62,119 bases of DNA from an uncultured Candidatus Saccharibacteria bacterium (GTDB taxonomy: Bacteria > Patescibacteriota > Saccharimonadia > Saccharimonadales > Saccharimonadaceae). A program made the position numbers and the translations under genes. Positions 60,638-62,119 of this stretch are shown piece by piece (the first letter of the stretch is position 1; every line of letters starts with the position of its first letter). The notes beneath the pieces were generated by a model. It made no database searches. It saw nothing but the letters and a program-made list of their open reading frames with translations, and had not been told where the DNA came from. Location: assembly GCA_947428935.1 (NCBI GenBank), contig CANENS010000006.1, forward strand, positions 1-62,119. The letters are read 5' to 3'.

Positions 60638-61663
60638 TCAGTTTTCGAACCTTAGTTTCAAACTTCTTTCGCCTAGTCCAGTCTCCGCAACTAACCAAAG
60701 CTGCTTCCTCGACAACTCCGCGGCCAAAGACCAAATGGTACGGTCATTACATATATATCGCGCATGGCGTAGAATATTCATAATATTCTGAATTAATAAT
60801 GACCTATCATACTCATGCAATACCTTCTGCACTAGATATTTCGCTTCTTCATAGCGCAAGAAACTAGTCGTGTTAACGTTGTACGCCAAAATCCGATCAT
60901 GCGCGACGCTCCGATTATGCCGAAAATGATTAGTTTGAATCAAAGGCTTAGCCGGCTGCGCACGTCGGATCTCAAAATTTTTCACCCGATGTTCCACTAC
61001 CGCTAAATCACCTTTCGCATCGGCAATCAAAAAATTCTTTGGCACCGCTAAAGGAATCTGCCGAAACGCTTCCAGCGCCTCAACCGTTGTGGCACAATGC
61101 TCGGCCAAATAGCGCATTAAATGCACCGACGAAAGCCCATAGCCCCACGCATCAACATATGCATAAGTCAATCCAACATACAACCCATGCTCATTAATTA
61201 CGTCCTCCGGCGAAAACTTATGTACTTCACGACCAACATGGCCTGGCCACACTCCTTCGTCGGAAACCGCAAAATAACGATAAACATCGTCAAGATCTAG
61301 ATCATATACTTCGAAAAACTCACGCGCTGCTGGCAACCAATCATAATTTCGCCCCACGTAGACATAACCATCCTTTTCGAAGGCGAAAATAGTGCAGCCA
61401 TGTGGACGATCATTAACTCTCCGCTTTTGCGCTAACACAAACGAAGCCAAATCTTTGCGCAACAAATCATCCCCCTCCCGCCCTAAGCATTCTGCCGCCG
61501 CTCGCTTTTCTGCTACTAGTTCCGGATAATATCGTTCATAGATCTCCAGTTGATGCAAATAAGTCTCTTGATCGACCGAACTGTCAAAAACATACCCCGC
61601 CTCTCGCAAACGCTCAGCACACACCCGTCCGAAATCCTCTCGACTACCAGCAAACCTTAGCAT
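60638..61663 (-). CDS. C45-type Ntn-hydrolase (linear amide C-N hydrolase)
   Basis: A 341-aa protein. HGCTIFAFEKDGYVYVGRNYDW near residue 95 has the Cys nucleophile and the RNxDW motif of C45/acyl-CoA:6-APA acyltransferase and choloylglycine-hydrolase-like enzymes, which cleave linear amides. No signal peptide, so probably cytoplasmic. The start ATG 61,663 is set by a TATAAT ending 7 nt upstream on the minus strand (61,670-61,675); the first in-frame codon further upstream would precede the promoter. Substrate unknown. Confidence 0.85.
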   Translation of the reverse strand: MLRFAGSREDFGRVCAERLREAGYVFDSSVDQETYLHQLEIYERYYPELVAEKRAAAECLGREGDDLLRKDLASFVLAQKRRVNDRPHGCTIFAFEKDGYVYVGRNYDWLPAAREFFEVYDLDLDDVYRYFAVSDEGVWPGHVGREVHKFSPEDVINEHGLYVGLTYAYVDAWGYGLSSVHLMRYLAEHCATTVEALEAFRQIPLAVPKNFLIADAKGDLAVVEHRVKNFEIRRAQPAKPLIQTNHFRHNRSVAHDRILAYNVNTTSFLRYEEAKYLVQKVLHEYDRSLLIQNIMNILRHARYICNDRTIWSLAAELSRKQLWLVAETGLGERSLKLRFEN

Positions 61664-62119
61664 AACACCATTATAACACAGCCAAACCAAGCCCACACAA
61701 TCGTACCGCCTAAGTAAAAGTGCAAAAACAACCTTACTTCTCCGGATTATTTTACTACACCATAAGCACGACAGAACCAGGCTATCTTAATCCAACAGTA
61801 CCCCCAAGCCTTCTATTTTCCAGATCCATCTGCCCCCGTTTTTATTATCGCAACCCGCAACCACCCCCTCCCCCGTGATGTCGAACTTATGCCTTCCTCC
61901 TTTCACTCTTTTCTTCATCATAACATGAAAAAGCACCACGGCAAGCTTTTTCTCGCTCTAGCGACGACTTTTTAAGCTTCGCTTAGGCTTACAGCCAAAA
62001 TCCAACCAACTTTTCAAACATTTGAAAGAGTAACCCTAGCATAAAAAGCAGAAAACTCATATACATTATTATTATCTTGCGTTAGACGCTAGACTATTCT
62101 TCTAATCACGCGTCCACAC
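61664..62119. other. gene-poor right edge
   Basis: About 450 bp. One minus-strand frame (next entry) is the only candidate gene. On the minus strand TTGCCG and TATGAT (16-bp spacer) lie near 61,917-61,945. Nothing else is recognised; the sequence is cut by the window edge. Confidence 0.35.
61787..61906 (-). CDS. possible 39-aa protein
   Basis: A minus-strand frame from GTG 61,906 (or ATG 61,918/61,921) to TAA 61,787 that includes RWIWKIEGLGVLLD at its end. A TATGAT box lies ~10 nt upstream of the GTG. The frame is short and Gly-rich, so it may be chance. Confidence 0.25.
   Translation of the reverse strand: MKGGRHKFDITGEGVVAGCDNKNGGRWIWKIEGLGVLLD

Noticed and set aside
22884-61696. Alternative genetic code (TGA as sense)
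   Set aside because: Many genes end at TGA in the right place; only one in-frame TGA was found, in the CmpB-like gene.
1-62119. CRISPR array
   Set aside because: No series of short direct repeats with regular unique spacers was seen, and no cas genes are present.

Overview
The window joins two stretches of DNA that look different. Positions ~19,500-62,119 read as the streamlined chromosome of a Candidate Phyla Radiation bacterium, most likely Candidatus Saccharibacteria (TM7). The evidence is an rpsB-tsf-frr-uppS run with no pyrH, short EF-Ts and ProS, an RNase HII-YraN fusion, a lactate dehydrogenase, many envelope and recombination genes, and no biosynthetic operons. Many genes here have a TATAAT-like -10 box ending 6-10 nt before the ATG, so they are probably transcribed leaderless. 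TGA acts as a stop. The phylum call is inference; there is no rRNA or tRNA in the window.

Positions 1-~17,630 differ. Genes carry strong AGGAGG-type ribosome binding sites, use AGA/AGG/ATA codons freely and have Firmicutes-like protein style. The block encodes what looks like a protein-export and toxin island. It has a zinc-ribbon/YARHG membrane protein, an 1114-aa FtsK/SpoIIIE (EssC/EccC-like) ATPase, a four-helix membrane protein, a zinc-ribbon protein, a Ser/Thr kinase-like protein, an FHA protein broken by a frameshift, and a polymorphic toxin with an N-terminal helical export-type domain and a C-terminal WHH/HNH-type nuclease. Its overlapping immunity gene, a coiled-coil protein and a HerA/DUF87-type ATPase follow. 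A perfect 267-bp direct repeat forms the leader of two of these genes. An 18-bp-arm palindrome (18,037-18,074) closes the block. The island is either a horizontal acquisition or, less happily, an assembly join; both must be considered.

Layout after the island: hypothetical (-) 18,085; ABC exporter, RlmD-like methyltransferase and a UvrD-like helicase-nuclease (19.5-26.3 kb); a small accessory patch (26.3-27.7 kb); ribosomal and translation genes plus undecaprenyl synthesis (27.9-31.1 kb); RseP, CPBP protease, ProS, GreA, LysS, LDH, DUF2207 protein, SerS, MurJ and UppP (31.6-44.6 kb); CBS protein and DsbA-like protein (44.6-46.5 kb); an accessory patch (46.5-48.5 kb); RadA, RuvC, RuvA, L19 and RNase HII-YraN (48.6-53.5 kb); a probable small RNA and a hypothetical gene (53.6-55.6 kb); YchF, CYTH protein, secreted HNH nuclease, glycosyltransferase, an interrupted CmpB-family gene and a C45-type hydrolase (55.8-61.7 kb).

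The most striking unexplained signal is a set of four ~190-bp fragments (19,266; 31,271; 46,761; 48,225). All begin at TTCGCAGCGG and end at CCTCCGCTGCCTAGCTAGA, and have hypervariable interiors. Each encodes only the last ~63 residues of a YWSS...FPLRC-type (DUF1566/Fib_succ_major-like) surface domain, without promoter or N-terminus. They look like silent cassettes for surface-protein variation. Two of them face each other as inverted repeats around a decayed gene and a small expressed ORF.
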